Shown: positions 20,286 through 31,006 of the stretch, in pieces | Numbering within the stretch: the stretch's first letter is position 1 | How the letters are laid out: every line of letters begins with the position of its first letter | NCBI RefSeq assembly: GCF_000003815.2 | Contig: NC_049979.1 | Location: forward strand, 3,355,269-3,417,268 | From: Branchiostoma floridae | Taxonomy: Eukaryota > Chordata > Leptocardii > Amphioxiformes > Branchiostomatidae | Reading direction: 5' to 3' | DNA length: 62,000 nt | Notes under the pieces: generated by a model | Databases searched by the model: none | What the model saw: the letters and a program-made list of their open reading frames with translations, nothing else | What the model was told of the DNA's origin: nothing | Program-made: the position numbers and the translations under genes

Positions 20286-22915
20286 GGTGCATTACCAGCA
20301 TTTACCCGTATTTATCCAAATTTACCGGGTAAATATGTGCTAAATTTGGGTAAATATTGTACATCAGATTTACCAGGTATTTACACACCAATGGTAAGTT
20401 TGGTAAATCCGATATTTCATGCAGTGACACCATCAAGATTCGCATCGGGCGCCGTGGAGAAGTCAGGAGTGTGTCGATACAGGTGACCGACGTCCCGGGA
20501 TATCCTCCCGTGTATAACGAGACGTGTGAAACTCCGATCAACCCCACCGGTAAGGACTCTGGAGAATTTCTGTTCAGATTTGATGGAAGTGTGGAAGCCG
20601 AAACAGAAACTGGAGAGGTGTTTGCGGCCAGAACGACATTAAGCAAGCCTCTTGAAAGGTGGGATTCTCTGACGCCATTTTTCGAGGCAGAAGCCAGCAA
20701 TTGCCGGTTTCAGCATATACGGGTTCTTCGTAACCTGAATGATTTAGTAGCTGCAGAACAACTGTGGTTTGGCAATGCACGTAACCTTTCTTGTCGTGCA
20801 GACGTCAGCAATGCCGAATTTTCTTTCCACTTGTTCAATGAAGAACCTACGGATGGCTATCTCAACTTTATGTACATGACAACTTTGATATTTCCAACAA
20901 AGAGTACAATACGGTTTGTTTGCCAAGTCCCGCCATTAGGAAAACCAGTCAGAATAGGTACACCCCCCAACCCAACAAAAATTGTACACGTACAGTCGCT
21001 AAACATAGCAGTCCATCCGCAAGGCTGTCCTGTTGGAAAGTATGGGGTATTCTGTTTAAAGAACTGCACATGTAAGAACGGCGCACGCTGCCACGGGTTT
21101 AATGGGGCGTGTAAATGTCAACACGGCTGGCAAGGTGTAGCCTGTGATATTCCTAAACCTGACATTGCCGCAACAACGACACCTAGCGATTCAGCGGCCA
21201 TTTACATTTCCTCAAACGTGACGATTCACTGCCGTGTGTACCACATGATCATCGATGTCGAAACTTTGACGTTGCGGTTTCCAAATGAATCTGAGATCAT
21301 GAGTGAAGGTGTAAATCAATTAGACATAAAGGTTTTCAACGCACAGTTACACGACGAAGGGCCCTATACATGTCAGGCTCGAGACAAGGACGGAAAGGTC
21401 TTCAATACAAAAATTGTGTTAAACATCATCTGTCCATCAAATAGAAAAGGCGAACTCTGTGATGAAGTGTGTGATTGCCTACATGGTGCCAGTTGTGACC
21501 GGTGGGCTGGTTGTGTGTGTCCACCGGGATGGACGGGAACCAGGTGTCAGACACAATGTCCGGAGGGCACGTACGGTAAAGAATGTACACAGACCCGTGG
21601 CTGCCAAAATGGAGCGAGTTGTAGCCCAAGCGACGGCAGGTGTAACTGCACGGCCGGCTGGTACGGATCGAACTGCGACGGAGCCTGTCCCCAAAGCAGG
21701 TACGGTTGGCGGTGCCGGCAGGTTTGCAGCTGTAAGAACAACGCCACCTGTCACCACGTGGACGGCAGCTGTGCGTGTGTGCCACCGTGGGGAGGGAGGA
21801 ACTGTGATAGATTGCAAGTCTCTCAACCTACATTGCTAATTGAAATCCTTGTTCCTCTGAGCTCCATACTCCTAGTTGTTTCCGTAGCACTAATAGTGCT
21901 ATGCAAGACGTGCGACGTCATAAAACGCGACGCACACGAAGCCGAAGTTCTCCGTGAGCTCAGGCGTATGGAGGAGGATCTAGCACAGAGGCTACAGCCG
22001 GGCTGGCTCAGACGTTGGAAGAAGAAAATCAGTCATCTTACTCCTGGTGACCTGATAGGGGAAGGAATGTTTGGGCGGGTGATACAAGCGCAGCTTCGCA
22101 CACCTGAAGGTGATATCCCCGTGGCCGCCAAGACTGTCCGTGCGGAAGATCCACAGACCTACCGTGACTTTTACCGAGAAGCCGCCATCCTAATTGTCGT
22201 ACATGAAGAGAAAGACCACGATGTTCGAAATTCAAACATTGTCCAGCTCTTAGGGATGATCACCACCTTTAAAGAAAAGTATATTCTTCTGGAGTATTCA
22301 CCAAAAGGAGACCTCTTGTGGATCCTTCGGCAGTTTAGAGAGGGCGATGGGGACGACCAGGCTGCCCTTCTTGATCGTTTTCTACGATACGCAGTGCACG
22401 TGACACGAGCGCTAGGAGAACTGGAACGTCTGCGCATCGTACATCGTGACGTGGCCGCTCGGAACGTCCTGATCACGGTGGACGATGTGGCCAAGCTAGC
22501 CGACTTCGGCCTGGCACGAGACGTGTACACCACCGCTGATTACGTCTCTACGACTCAAGACGGATGTCACAAACTCCTTCCGCTGAAGTGGATGGCGCTG
22601 GAGTCCATCGAGACCAGCGAGTACACCTGTCAGAGTGATGTCTGGTCCTTCGGCGTGCTGCTGTGGGAGATCGCCACGCTGGGGAAAGATCCGTGCTACG
22701 ATGGCAGGATTCAGCTTAGCTTTCTACAGATGGTAGGGATTCTGAGGCAAGGAATACGGATGGAGAGGCCACCGAGATGTCCAGAGGATCTGTACCGACT
22801 GATGAGGTCGTGTTGGCGCGACGTTCCAGCTACAAGACCGACTCCAGAAGGGATAGAAAAGAGGCTGCTGCAACTGTTGCGTCATAACATTATTGAAATG
22901 GAGACTGTCCTTTAG

Positions 22916-23700
22916 ATGTGTCGCACACTTTGCACACGAAAGATTTGTGCGCACAGATTTACAAGCTATCATATACTTACAAGCGCGAACGGTTGATCAT
23001 TCCTTGCCCTTGACCTGTTACGTAAAGAAAATGTAATATTTAGAAAGTTTCCATCTTTGTGAGATCCTGGCCACCAGCAGTCGCCTAAGAAACTGACTGC
23101 AGAACCTTCTGTTAAGTCTAGATGACTTTGCAGGATGGATTTGAATTGTAGTTTAGTCGTGTTTTAGTACTAGATGAGTGTCTAGAGTTTTCACGTGCAT
23201 GTATTGTTAAGTGTCTGTAATCAAACATTACGTCATATAATTCAAGTCGATGAAGGTTAGTTATTTAGGTAAAAGAAGCGTTAAACAGCAGTTACTCAAC
23301 AATTGGATATGATTTTTGAAACGGTCAGACGTTTCAGACAGCCATCCGGTGCCTTTTGTTAGCGTCACTTATGTCATGTGTTGATACATAATTTTATGTA
23401 ATAGTGAATTTAGACGCAATTTTGCCACGGGCATAGCTGTTATATACTTTTTTTTTACTATGGTGCTGGTCATTCAATTGTATGTTGAGTTGTATTGCTT
23501 TTATATTGTATATAACAAGTTGTAAGCTCTCAGTTGTCATGTGTTTCACTGAAGCCATCAAAGTAACCAAAAATCTTTTAAGTGAAAAGCAGTATCCACC
23601 ATTTCAAAGGGGTTATGAAACCCCGGAACAATCCAAAGCGTAATCAGGATAGATTTTGAAAGTAGTGACTTCATGACTAAATCCATGGCCACAAACTCAG
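22916..23700 (+). other. 3' flank/UTR of receptor copy 1
   Basis: Stretches such as AAAGAAAATGTAATATTTAGAAAG and TAAGTCTAGATGACTTTGCAG match the 3' flank of copy 2 (27160-27270), so the duplication included the 3' UTR. At 23289-23345 it carries a copy of the GTTACTCAA/TTTTGAAACGGTCAGACG repeat family. Confidence 0.6.
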
Positions 23701-24231
23701 AATGTTAAATAGATCTAGACCACGCCATAGGGCGTTGGTACGCCAATATTTCTACTCGCGTCACACTTTCGAAAAGTCACGTGCACTGAAAGCTATCGGG
23801 TCCTTCAGTTATCCTGAGGAAGACTAATGGAAGAAGAAGGAAATTTTTGGAAAAACGAAGTGAGTCCCACTCATTTCGTAGTGGTAAAGTCTTTCTATAT
23901 ATAATGAGTTTCAAACTCTACTGGTACATGACATTAGCATTATCCCAGGCACTTCTGTTGAGGCTACCTTACCTGGTAAACCTTTCGAAATAGAACTAAA
24001 CAGGGCGCAGTGCAGTGAAGGACATCACTACTATATCAGGTGTGAAAGCGGTGAAAGTTGTGATTACAGAACACTTAGTGTGACAAATCCAACGCAGGTC
24101 CTCGGGCGATAATTAAGGTATTATGACGTCGTTTCTGCTCGAGTGACACTCGTCGGTGCAGTGGCAGTGTCCCCGTGTGGGTTCACGGTTTGCCATTGTC
24201 GGTAACCTCAATGTAAGTGGACGGCCTCGCC

Positions 24232-27032
24232 ATGGCAGTTAACCTGATACCAACACTCCTTATTAGTGTCTACGTCGTCTTGACTCGGGCCAGGTTAGCG
24301 GAGGGGCGCAGCTTCAACGTTTCCGTGCCTGAAAATGCTCCAGTCGGGACAGAGGTTGTCGGTGTGCGACAATGGCTGGGCATGCAGAAAGCGGAACTTC
24401 CGTGTGTGAAAACGGAGGGAGATCCGTACGGCAGGTTCCTTCTGACTAAGGAGTGCACCCTTGTGGTGGCCAACCCTCTGGACTGGTCAGTACAGTCGGA
24501 ATACACCATCAAGATTCGCGTCGGGCGTGTTCAAGAAGTCATTAATGTGTGGATACAGGTTACTGACGTCTCGGGCTATCCTCCCGTGTATAATGAGACG
24601 TGTGAGACTCCGATCTCTCCCGCAGGTAAGGACACCGGAGAAGTTCTGTTCAGTTTTGACTTTAACGTTGAAGCAAAGACGGATACTGGCGACGTACTTG
24701 CGGTTCGAAGGACATTAAACAAGTTTTACGAAACACGAAACATGAGGAAGTTTCCTAATACTCGATTTTCCTACACAGAAAGCAGCAATTGTCGATTGCA
24801 GACTATTTTTGTTGTGCGTTCACTGAATGATTTAGTAGCTGCAGACCAACTGTGGTCAGGACAGTTCCGTAACCTGCCCTGTCGTGCAGACAGCAGAGAT
24901 AGCGAGTTATCGATCCACCTCTACTCTTATACAATGATGGGTGATTTGATTCGGAACTATGTCATTGAACGATATTTCGGCACTCTCAACTTTATCTACC
25001 TGATAACTTTGACATTCCCAGCAAAGAGCACTGTCCGTCTTGTCTGTCAGTTTCCGCCGTTAGGAAAACCAGTCAGAATAGGTACACCCCCAAACCCGAC
25101 GAGACTTGCACATGTGCAGTCGCTAAACATAGACGTCCACCCGCAAGGCTGTCCCGTGGGAAAATACGGTTTACTCTGCGATAAAAACTGCACCTGTCAG
25201 AACGGCGCCCGGTGTCACGGGTTTAATGGGGCGTGTAAATGTCAACACGGCTGGCAAGGTGTAGCCTGTGACATTCCTAAACCTGACGTCGCCGCAACAA
25301 AGACACCTAGCGATTCTCGGGCCATCTACATGTTCACCAACGTGACCATTCACTGTCGTGTGTACCACATTGATGTCGAGACTTTGTCTTTGCGGTTCCC
25401 AAATACATCTGAGGTCATGAGTGAAGGTGTCAATCAATTAGACATCAAGGTTTTCAACGCACAGTTACACGACGAAGGTCCCTATACGTGTCAGGCTCGA
25501 GACAACGACGGAAAGGTCTTCAATAAAACAATTGTGTTAAACATCAACTGTCCACCAAATGGGAAAGGTGAACTCTGTGATGAAGTGTGTGATTGCCTAC
25601 ATAGTGCCAGCTGTGACCGGTGGGCTGGTTGTGTGTGTCCACCGGGATGGACGGGAACCAGGTGTCAGACACAATGTCCGGAGGGCACGTACGGTAAAGA
25701 CTGTACAAAGACCCGTGGCTGCCAACATGGAGCGAGCTGTAGCCCTATTGACGGCAGGTGTAACTGCACGGTCGGCTGGTACGGATCGAACTGCGGCGGA
25801 GCCTGTCCCAAAAGCCGGTACGGTTGGCGGTGCCGGCAGGTTTGCAGCTGTAAGAACAACGCCACCTGTCATCACGTGGACGGCAGCTGTGCGTGTGTGC
25901 CACCGTGGGGAGGAAGGAACTGTGACAAATTTCACGTCACTCAGACTACATCGCTGATCGAAATCCTTGTTCCCCTGGCCTCAATACTCCTAGTTGTACC
26001 GTGGTAGTAATCGTGCTGTACAAGGCTTGCGGCGTCAAGAAACACAAAGACTACGAAGCCGAAGCCCTGTGTGAACTTAGGGGTGTGGAGGAGGATCTAG
26101 CACAGAGGCTACAGCCGGGCTGGCTCAGACGTTGGGAGAAGAAGATCCGTCATCTTACTCCTGGTGACCTGATAGGGGAAGGAATGTTTGGGCGGGTGAT
26201 ACAAGCGCAGCTGCGCACACCGAAAGGGGATATCACCGTGGCCGCCAAGACTGTCCGTTCGGAAGATTCACAGACCTACCGAGACTTTTACCGAGAAGCC
26301 GCCATCCTAATTGTCGTACATGAAGAGAAAGACCACGATGTTCGAAATTCAAACATTGTCCAACTCATAGGGATGATCACCACGTCTAAAGAAAAGTATA
26401 TTCTTCTGGAGTATTCACCAACAGGAGACCCTTTGTGGGTCCTTCGGCAGTTTAGAGAGGGTGATGGGGACGACCAGGCTGACCTTCTTGATCGTTTTCT
26501 ACGATACGCAGTGCACGTGACACGGGCGCTAGGAGAACTGGAACGTCTGCGCATCGTACATCGTGACGTGGCCGCTCGGAACGTCCTGATCACGGTGGAC
26601 GATGTGGCCAAGCTAGCCGACTTCGGGCTGGCACGAGACGTGTACACCACCGCTGATTACGTCTCTACGACTCAAGACGGATGTCACAAACTCCTTCCGC
26701 TGAAGTGGATGGCGCTGGAGTCCATCGAGACCGGCGAGTACACCTGTCAGAGTGACGCCTGGTCCTTCGGCGTGCTGCTGTGGGAGATCGCCACGCTGGG
26801 GAAAGATCCGTGCTATGATGGCAGAATTCAGCTGAGCTTTCTACAGATGGTGGGGATTTTGAGGCAAGGCATACGGATGGAGAGGCCACCGGGATGTCCA
26901 GAGGACCTGTACCGACTGATGAGGTCGTGTTGGCGCGAGGTTCCAGCTACAAGGCCGACTCCAGAAGGGATAGAAAAGAGGCTGTTACAACTGCTCCCAC
27001 ATTATGTTATTGAAATGGAGACTGCCCTTTAG
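24232..27032 (+). CDS. Tie-like receptor tyrosine kinase, copy 2 (frameshift in membrane segment)
   Basis: The ATG at 24232 aligns with the copy 1 start; the frame opens slightly earlier at a GTG that I do not use. Order: signal peptide, cadherin-like N-terminus (FNVSVPENAPVGTEVVGVRQ), a cysteine-poor region, an EGF-like module (about 25150-25275), an Ig domain (25330-25545), EGF-like repeats (25550-25925), a membrane segment, and a kinase from about 26150 to 27032. Kinase motifs GEGMFGRV, VAAKTV, HRDVAARN, DFGLARD and LKWMALE are intact. The frame breaks at about 25997: copy 1 has one extra base there, and here translation stops at 26005-26007 inside the membrane segment. The first frame would give a 591-residue, mostly extracellular product. 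Apart from that base the gene is one uninterrupted exon, unusual for this family. Ligand unknown; close relationship to any named vertebrate receptor is not claimed. Confidence 0.8.
25990..26007 (+). other. One-base deletion and premature stop in copy 2
   Basis: Copy 1 reads CTAGTTGTTTCCGTAGCACT; copy 2 reads CTAGTTGTACCGTGGTAGTA, one base shorter. Adding one position would keep the hydrophobic frame open into the kinase. It could be a real null or truncating allele, or an assembly error. Confidence 0.75.
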
Positions 27033-27544
27033 ACATTTTTTACTTTTAGAGTAGCAAACGAATGATAAATATCTGTTGAGCTGGTTTACCCACATATTCA
27101 TAAGCTATTAAATATACATGCATGACGAACTGAGCTAATATGTTAGGCCTCTAACCTAAAGAAAATCTAATATTTGGAAGTTTGTTCTAATCTGAGTCTG
27201 GTAAGCATATACCAACAGATTGTAGTACCGACTGCTAAGTCTAGATGGCGTTGCAGAAGTGTATTCTAATTTTGCCTGACTATGTCATTTTCACGAGTCT
27301 TAATATCGTGAAGTGTCTGTAATCAGTTATTATGTCAAATAATTGCAATTGGTACATGTTTGTGATTTTTAGACGCAATCTTGCCACTGGCATTATAATC
27401 ATGCATGGTGCTGGTAATGTAATGGAAATTTGGCAAACCTGTATGTTTTATTGCCTTTTGGTTTTGTATATTACATTTATAGCTTGTATCATGAAATGCC
27501 AGCAACACGAGGGTTCAAACTGTTTGTTTGATGATATGTAGAGT

Positions 27545-27912
27545 TTTAAGTCTTTTAATCGTCATGTTCTTAAGACTACTGTCCTCATGACTTGTTTTGT
27601 CTTGAGTCTTTAAATCACAATGTTCTCAGGACTTCTGGCTTCGATACTTGAGTCTTGAGTCTTTAGGTCGTTATGTTTTGATGTTCTTAAGATTGCTGGC
27701 TTGATGACTTGTCTTAGATCTTTAGATTGTGTGTTTTTAAGACTACTGTGTTTATCATTTGTGCTTTGAGTCTTTAAATCCTCGTGTCTGCATGACTAGT
27801 ACTGAGTCTTAAGATCGTAATGCTATTAATATCACTGTCTGCACGACTATACGCGTCCTAAGTCTTTAAATCGCAATGTTCTTAAGATCAATGTCTGCAT
27901 GACTATCTATAT
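27545..27912 (+). repeat. Degenerate minisatellite, unit about 55-60 bp
   Basis: GAGTCTTTAAATCG, ATGTTCTTAAGACT and GCATGACT blocks recur six or seven times with substitutions and indels. It lies just downstream of receptor copy 2. Confidence 0.75.
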
Positions 27913-30000
27913 TTGAAGGGCATTGAACGAAGTCATTAGACCACAATGCATCACAATTATACTTCACATTCGCACTTGAACCTGTGAACTGGCTTATGAA
28001 CACCATGTTCCCAGGAGTGACTGTTTTAACGTTTTTTTTAAATCTTACCTTCGCCATCTGGCTGACGCCTTTGGGAGGGGGTGGGGTCTGGTTATCCGAC
28101 CCCATCGGAAGTTGAACCTGGGAGTAATGCGATAATACGAAGGCCTTATCAACTGATAGATGACGTTAAAGCTGTCCTCCTCCAAAGTTTAACGGCCCAG
28201 ATGGAGAAGGTTACTGTTTAACTCGATGTTGGAGGCCCCAGCGGTGCTGCAGATTTGAGTGGATTGATGACTTCCTCCGCAGCGCCATGAATAATGGAGT
28301 AGCGTCATCACGTCCGGACCTCACTGTCTGGGAAGTTAGCTCGGCTCCTAATCAACACATCTATAGTTTAAACGGACTGGTAAATAATGGATCAGTATCG
28401 CTGGGGAGGAGGGTGCAGAATTGTGCTACCAAGCCGAAAACGCTACATGCATGGGAAGAGGTAAACAGTAGGAAGTCTTCAATCAGTCGATTTCTGAACA
28501 TAATGCGTAAAGCTGAATTGAGTAAAACCACATGCGAACACAAAGTTCAAATGCCAGAGCAGTCTAAAGAAATACACTTGTGTTGGATATCATAGTACTG
28601 CCCCAGACGACCACTTGGCATAACTGTCTGTAGTTCTGGTGTTATTGTTGGAAAGGTTGTATAGTAGCAGTACATCAACCGAAGTGTCATGATCATCGTA
28701 GCCAGGTACTAAATTCATTACACGGAGGGGTCCCCTGCGACTTCCCTTCTTGTGGGATCCCAAAGAGACATAGACTATTGGAAGACTGCTGATCAGTTTA
28801 AAGCACGAATCGATACAAAGTACATTCCCTTTCTCACCTGCACTATTCGCCTGTAAAACGGAGTCATACTGTTTTTGTTTTCATGCCCAGTCTTTGTTTT
28901 CCGTCATCACCATGTTAACTATAAGACTCTGGAAACACAGACAGACAAACAGACACACCCAAAACTATATCTTCATTTTTCATGGAGATAATAAGTTCAT
29001 TATACAACGTCATCGTTTCACATTAACTGAAAGACGCAGTCAACAAAACACGCTTTTTTTAGGTTGGGAAATACTTTATTCTTCCGGAAAATTTAACATA
29101 GTCAATCTTTCTCTGTTATCCACATTCAACAAATCAGCACCGATCTACCTGCCTACTAATCTGCCTATAAACCCTTGTTTTAACTCCGTAGCTAAATGTC
29201 TATAAGGTCAGAACCATAAGGCCATCTAAAGAATTTATTTCACCCTTCCAATGCATCGCGAATCCTCTCCTACAAATGTTGCATGAAATTCGACCTTTAC
29301 GCACACCTCAAACCATGCGTAAACGTTCTATTTCTTCACTCGAGTAAAAAAGGGACCTTTACGCAAGCTTTAAGGTATGCTTACAGATCGTTCGGTGGAA
29401 ATACTTTCCATCCCGGCATGGGGAACAACATTCCGCTGTCCCGGCTGTAACTGGCAGCCACAGCAGGTCCGTTCCTAATACAGATGCATAGCTCACATGC
29501 CCTGTGCTCACTGCACACTGGCCAACAGACTGCGGCCGCTGACGTCACGCCTACGTCACACTGACGTCACGCCTTTGCCTACTCCTCGCGGCGTCTTGTC
29601 GAAGAGGACCGGAACAATCGGGATTCTGGCGACACCAGCGTCGGCAGAAAAATCATCGGACTTGACTCGTAGCGAGTACAAACAACAGCAGGCATTGGCC
29701 GTTTTTCCATGATATCATTTTGTCAGTAATTATCCCGACCTGTTCCTGAACTATCCAAAATAAATCTTGTTTCTCTCCAGTTCGACAGACACCGGCTTGA
29801 GGTACTTGGTCAACAGTTTGTAGGTCCCTTGGAATCTCAGATAGACATCTCTATAAAATGATAACATCTATTAAGTTTCATGTTCAGCCAAAAGTGTGCA
29901 TAGTTCTGAGGTATGCAGAGCAGCAAATACGATCGTTTTCCGTCGTTGTAGCCTATTGCACCAAAGGGGCGGACACGCTATCCTACTCTACAGTGATTGC
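27913..30000. other. Intergenic region between receptor copy 2 and calsequestrin
   Basis: No gene is supported. At 29538-29572 three copies of TGACGTCA-like or ACGTCAC motifs cluster, resembling CRE sites. A minus-strand AATAAA near 29066 is an alternative distal calsequestrin polyadenylation signal. Confidence 0.45.
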
Positions 30001-30012
30001 AACTCCCCCAGC

Positions 30013-30018
30013 TTTATT
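30013..30018 (-). terminator. Candidate calsequestrin polyadenylation signal
   Basis: TTTATT on the plus strand (AATAAA in gene sense) lies about 190 bases after the stop at 30205-30207. Confidence 0.5.
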
Positions 30019-30204
30019 CGCTTTATACACAACATCTTGCTGAGGAGAGCTATAGACAGATTGCTATGATGAGGGACGTTTGTAAGTTACCAACGGATCC
30101 AGGTCTATCTAATCGGAGAACATATACAAGCATAGTTAAAGGATCCTGTACAGAGTCTATGCATTACAGCAAATGTTAATTTTTTTCTATTTTTTGGTAC
30201 AAAT

Positions 30205-30416
30205 TTACAATTCTTCATGATCATCATCGTCATCATCGTCGTCATCATCATCGTCATCATCATCGTCATCATCATCATCATCGTCATCGTCATCATCATC
30301 ATCATCATCGTCATCATCATCATCATCATCATCGTCATCATCGTCATCATCGTCGTCGTCATCGTCATCATCATCATCATCATCATCGTCGTCGTCATCA
30401 TCATCGTCGTCGTCAT
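30205..30416 (-). CDS. CASQ: Calsequestrin exon 16: terminal polyAsp and HEEL
   Basis: In gene sense the exon follows TTTTGCAG and reads only GAT/GAC codons (about 66 Asp including the junction codon), then CAT GAA GAA TTG TAA. The C-terminal HEEL resembles KDEL-type retrieval signals. The frame was checked from the acceptor to the stop. Confidence 0.9.
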
Positions 30417-30974
30417 CTGCAAAAGAAAACAGAAACAGTTTTTAGCATTGTGCAACAACTTAAAGTAGGTAAAACAACGTTTCACACAAATGAATCTAGA
30501 TATTGTTGCGTCGTGCAGCAGCACCGACTTGTGCTGTTAGGGAGAATGGGAGAATGCAATTACTGGCTAGTGCAGCAACAATGTTAGTGCAAATAAGCAC
30601 CAAGGAACAGAGCTATTGCCGCTAAATCTCGTGTACCATCGTCGTCGTCATCATCATCATCATCATCGTCGTCGTCGTCGTCGTCATCATCATCATCGTC
30701 GTCATCATCATCGTCATCATCATCATCATCATCGTCGTCATCATCATCATCATCGTCATCTGCAAATTGTTATGCACATAAAGCATCTAAGAAGCTAGAA
30801 GCAAGACATAACCTGGCGTTATAGAATTGCAAAGCGTATCATTGCTAAAAATTACCCATGAATAACAACGAAAATTGCCGCATAATGTTTTGTAGAGTAC
30901 CATCGTCATCATCATCATCATCATCATCGTCATCATCATCATCATCATCATCGTCATCATCATCATCATCATCG

Positions 30975-31006
<32 letters not shown>

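Larger units (their letters stand above)
13507..20426. mobile_element. 6.9 kb CACTA (EnSpm)-like DNA element inserted in receptor copy 1
   Basis: The left end starts CACTGCATGAAAAGTCGAAT and the right end, reversed, starts CACTGCATGAAATATCGGAT; about 22 of the first 25 bases match. The flanks share ACA (13504-13506 and 20427-20429), a 3 bp target duplication. Removing the element and one ACA restores the uninterrupted sequence of copy 2. Both subterminal zones are packed with ATTTACC/GGTAAAT motifs (13524-13945 and 20300-20410), as is usual in CACTA elements. No transposase frame was found, so it looks non-autonomous. It holds two satellites, a nested inverted-repeat element and copies of dispersed repeats. 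Superfamily is inferred from CACTG ends and target length. Confidence 0.85.
13211..22915 (+). pseudogene. Tie-like receptor tyrosine kinase, copy 1 (interrupted)
   Basis: The 5' part (13211-13506) begins with ATG and a signal peptide (MEVNLIFMISIYVVLSRASL), then a cadherin-like start (FNLSVPENATVGTEVV). The rest resumes at 20427 and runs to the stop at 22915: an EGF-like module (about 21025-21150), an Ig domain (21208-21420), EGF-like repeats (21430-21810), a membrane segment (21839-21905) and a kinase from about 22035. Kinase landmarks are intact: GEGMFGRV, VAAKTV, HRDVAARN, DFGLARD and LKWMALE. Compared with copy 2 there are two breaks: a 28 bp palindromic insertion at 13331-13358 that shifts the frame, and a 6.9 kb DNA element at 13507-20426. 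The 3' frame opens at a non-ATG codon inside the element, so it has no start of its own. The uninterrupted kinase suggests recent breakage or rescue by splicing; expression is unknown. Confidence 0.8.

Noticed and set aside
21426-21839. Cysteine- and arginine-rich frames overlapping the receptor EGF region
   Set aside because: They are shadows of the EGF-encoding strand; the same shadows occur in copy 2.
27866-28105. Minus-strand frame beginning MGSDNQTPPPPKGVSQMAK with a donor-like GTAAGA after it
   Set aside because: No second exon, conserved domain or promoter was found; it is too short to support a gene.
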